From the NCBI GenBank assembly GCA_004566265.1, contig SPLB01000090.1, positions 1-5,434 on the forward strand: 5,434 nt of DNA, given 5' to 3'. The notes below the pieces were generated by a model. It saw only the letters and a program-made list of their open reading frames with translations. It ran no database searches and had not been told where the DNA came from. The position numbers and the translations under genes were made by a program. Position 1 is the first letter of the stretch; every line of letters starts with the position of its first letter. Shown piece by piece: positions 5,208 to 5,434 of this stretch. This stretch comes from Paracoccaceae bacterium. Its GTDB lineage: Bacteria > Pseudomonadota > Alphaproteobacteria > Rhodobacterales > Rhodobacteraceae.

Positions 5208-5434
5208 ATGCCCGAGGTGATTTTCCCTGGACCCGAAGGCCGCCTTGAAGGCCGTTACCACCCGCAAAAAGAACGCGACGCACCAATTGCGATCGTGCTG
5301 CACCCTCACCCGCAATTCGGCGGGACAATGAATAACAAAGTGGTCTACAACCTCCACTACGCGTTTTATAAATTGGGCTTCACGGTGCTACGGTTCAACT
5401 TCCGTGGTGTGGGTCGTAGACAGGGTGAATACGA
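5208..5434 (+). CDS. Alpha/beta hydrolase (COG2945-like), N-terminal part, cut by window edge
   Basis: A predicted soluble alpha/beta-fold hydrolase of unknown substrate, transcribed away from the suf operon. Seventy-five codons are visible, starting MPEVIFPGPEGRLEGRYHP and open to the right edge. IAIVLHPHPQFGGTMNNKVV (27-46) is the characteristic segment of this family: the strand followed by HPHP..GGTM, which forms the oxyanion-hole region. It is followed by the second core strand GFTVLRFNFRGVGRRQGEY (57-75), where FNFRGVG..G is also typical. The nucleophile elbow (usually G-x-S-x-G) and the rest of the triad lie beyond the window. The ATG at 5208 has only a weak ribosome site (AGGA about 11 bases upstream), but the family sequence starts directly after it. 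Link to Fe-S metabolism is not evident; it shares the 191-base control region with iscR. Typical family members are a little over 200 residues. Confidence 0.88.
   Translation, partial: MPEVIFPGPEGRLEGRYHPQKERDAPIAIVLHPHPQFGGTMNNKVVYNLHYAFYKLGFTVLRFNFRGVGRRQGEY

Noticed and set aside
5133..5357. 74-codon leftward open frame over the hydrolase start and control region
   Set aside because: It lies opposite a well-supported hydrolase gene and across the suf promoter; no recognisable protein features.

Overview
The window reads as chromosomal DNA from an alphaproteobacterium, most likely a marine Rhodobacteraceae (Roseobacter-type) member. Reasons: the gene order iscR - NifS/IscS-type cysteine desulfurase - sufB - small gene - sufC - sufD, an IscR lacking the classical cluster cysteines, moderately high GC, and an iron-control-type palindrome (TTAGAA-N3-TTCTAA) at the promoter. 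The assignment rests on reading the proteins by eye, not on a database search.

Layout. Positions 1 to 5016 hold one leftward (minus strand) transcription unit. In order of transcription it is: a TTG-started IscR-like Rrf2 regulator (5016-4558), a class V cysteine desulfurase (4510-3467), SufB (3446-1926), a YbjQ/UPF0145 protein (1887-1570), SufC (1505-750) and the first 250 codons of SufD (750 to beyond the left edge). Gaps are 47, 20, 38 (or a 1-base overlap with the alternative ybjQ start), 64 and -1 bases, so this is a single operon. Positions 5017-5207 are a 191-base divergent control region. Positions 5208-5434 start a rightward alpha/beta hydrolase cut by the right edge. No gene-free stretch exceeds 300 bases, and I see no RNA gene, mobile element or CRISPR array.

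How the parts work together. The desulfurase should supply persulfide sulfur from cysteine. SufB, SufC and SufD form the ATP-driven scaffold that builds Fe-S clusters. The IscR-like protein, first gene of the operon, probably represses or tunes it according to cluster or iron status. The control region has a good sigma70-type promoter (TTGACG, 17-base spacer, TAGAAC) whose -10 box lies inside a perfect 15-base palindrome matching the Irr iron-control-element pattern. This suggests dual control by iron/heme (Irr) and Fe-S status (IscR).

Points most worth a second look: the YbjQ gene inside the suf operon, the ligand-poor IscR, the palindrome over the -10 box, a near-copy of that palindrome inside the desulfurase gene, and several RNA-hairpin-capable sequences in the leader and between ybjQ and sufC. 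I found no wholly new multi-gene system here; the novelty is in regulation and in the accessory gene.
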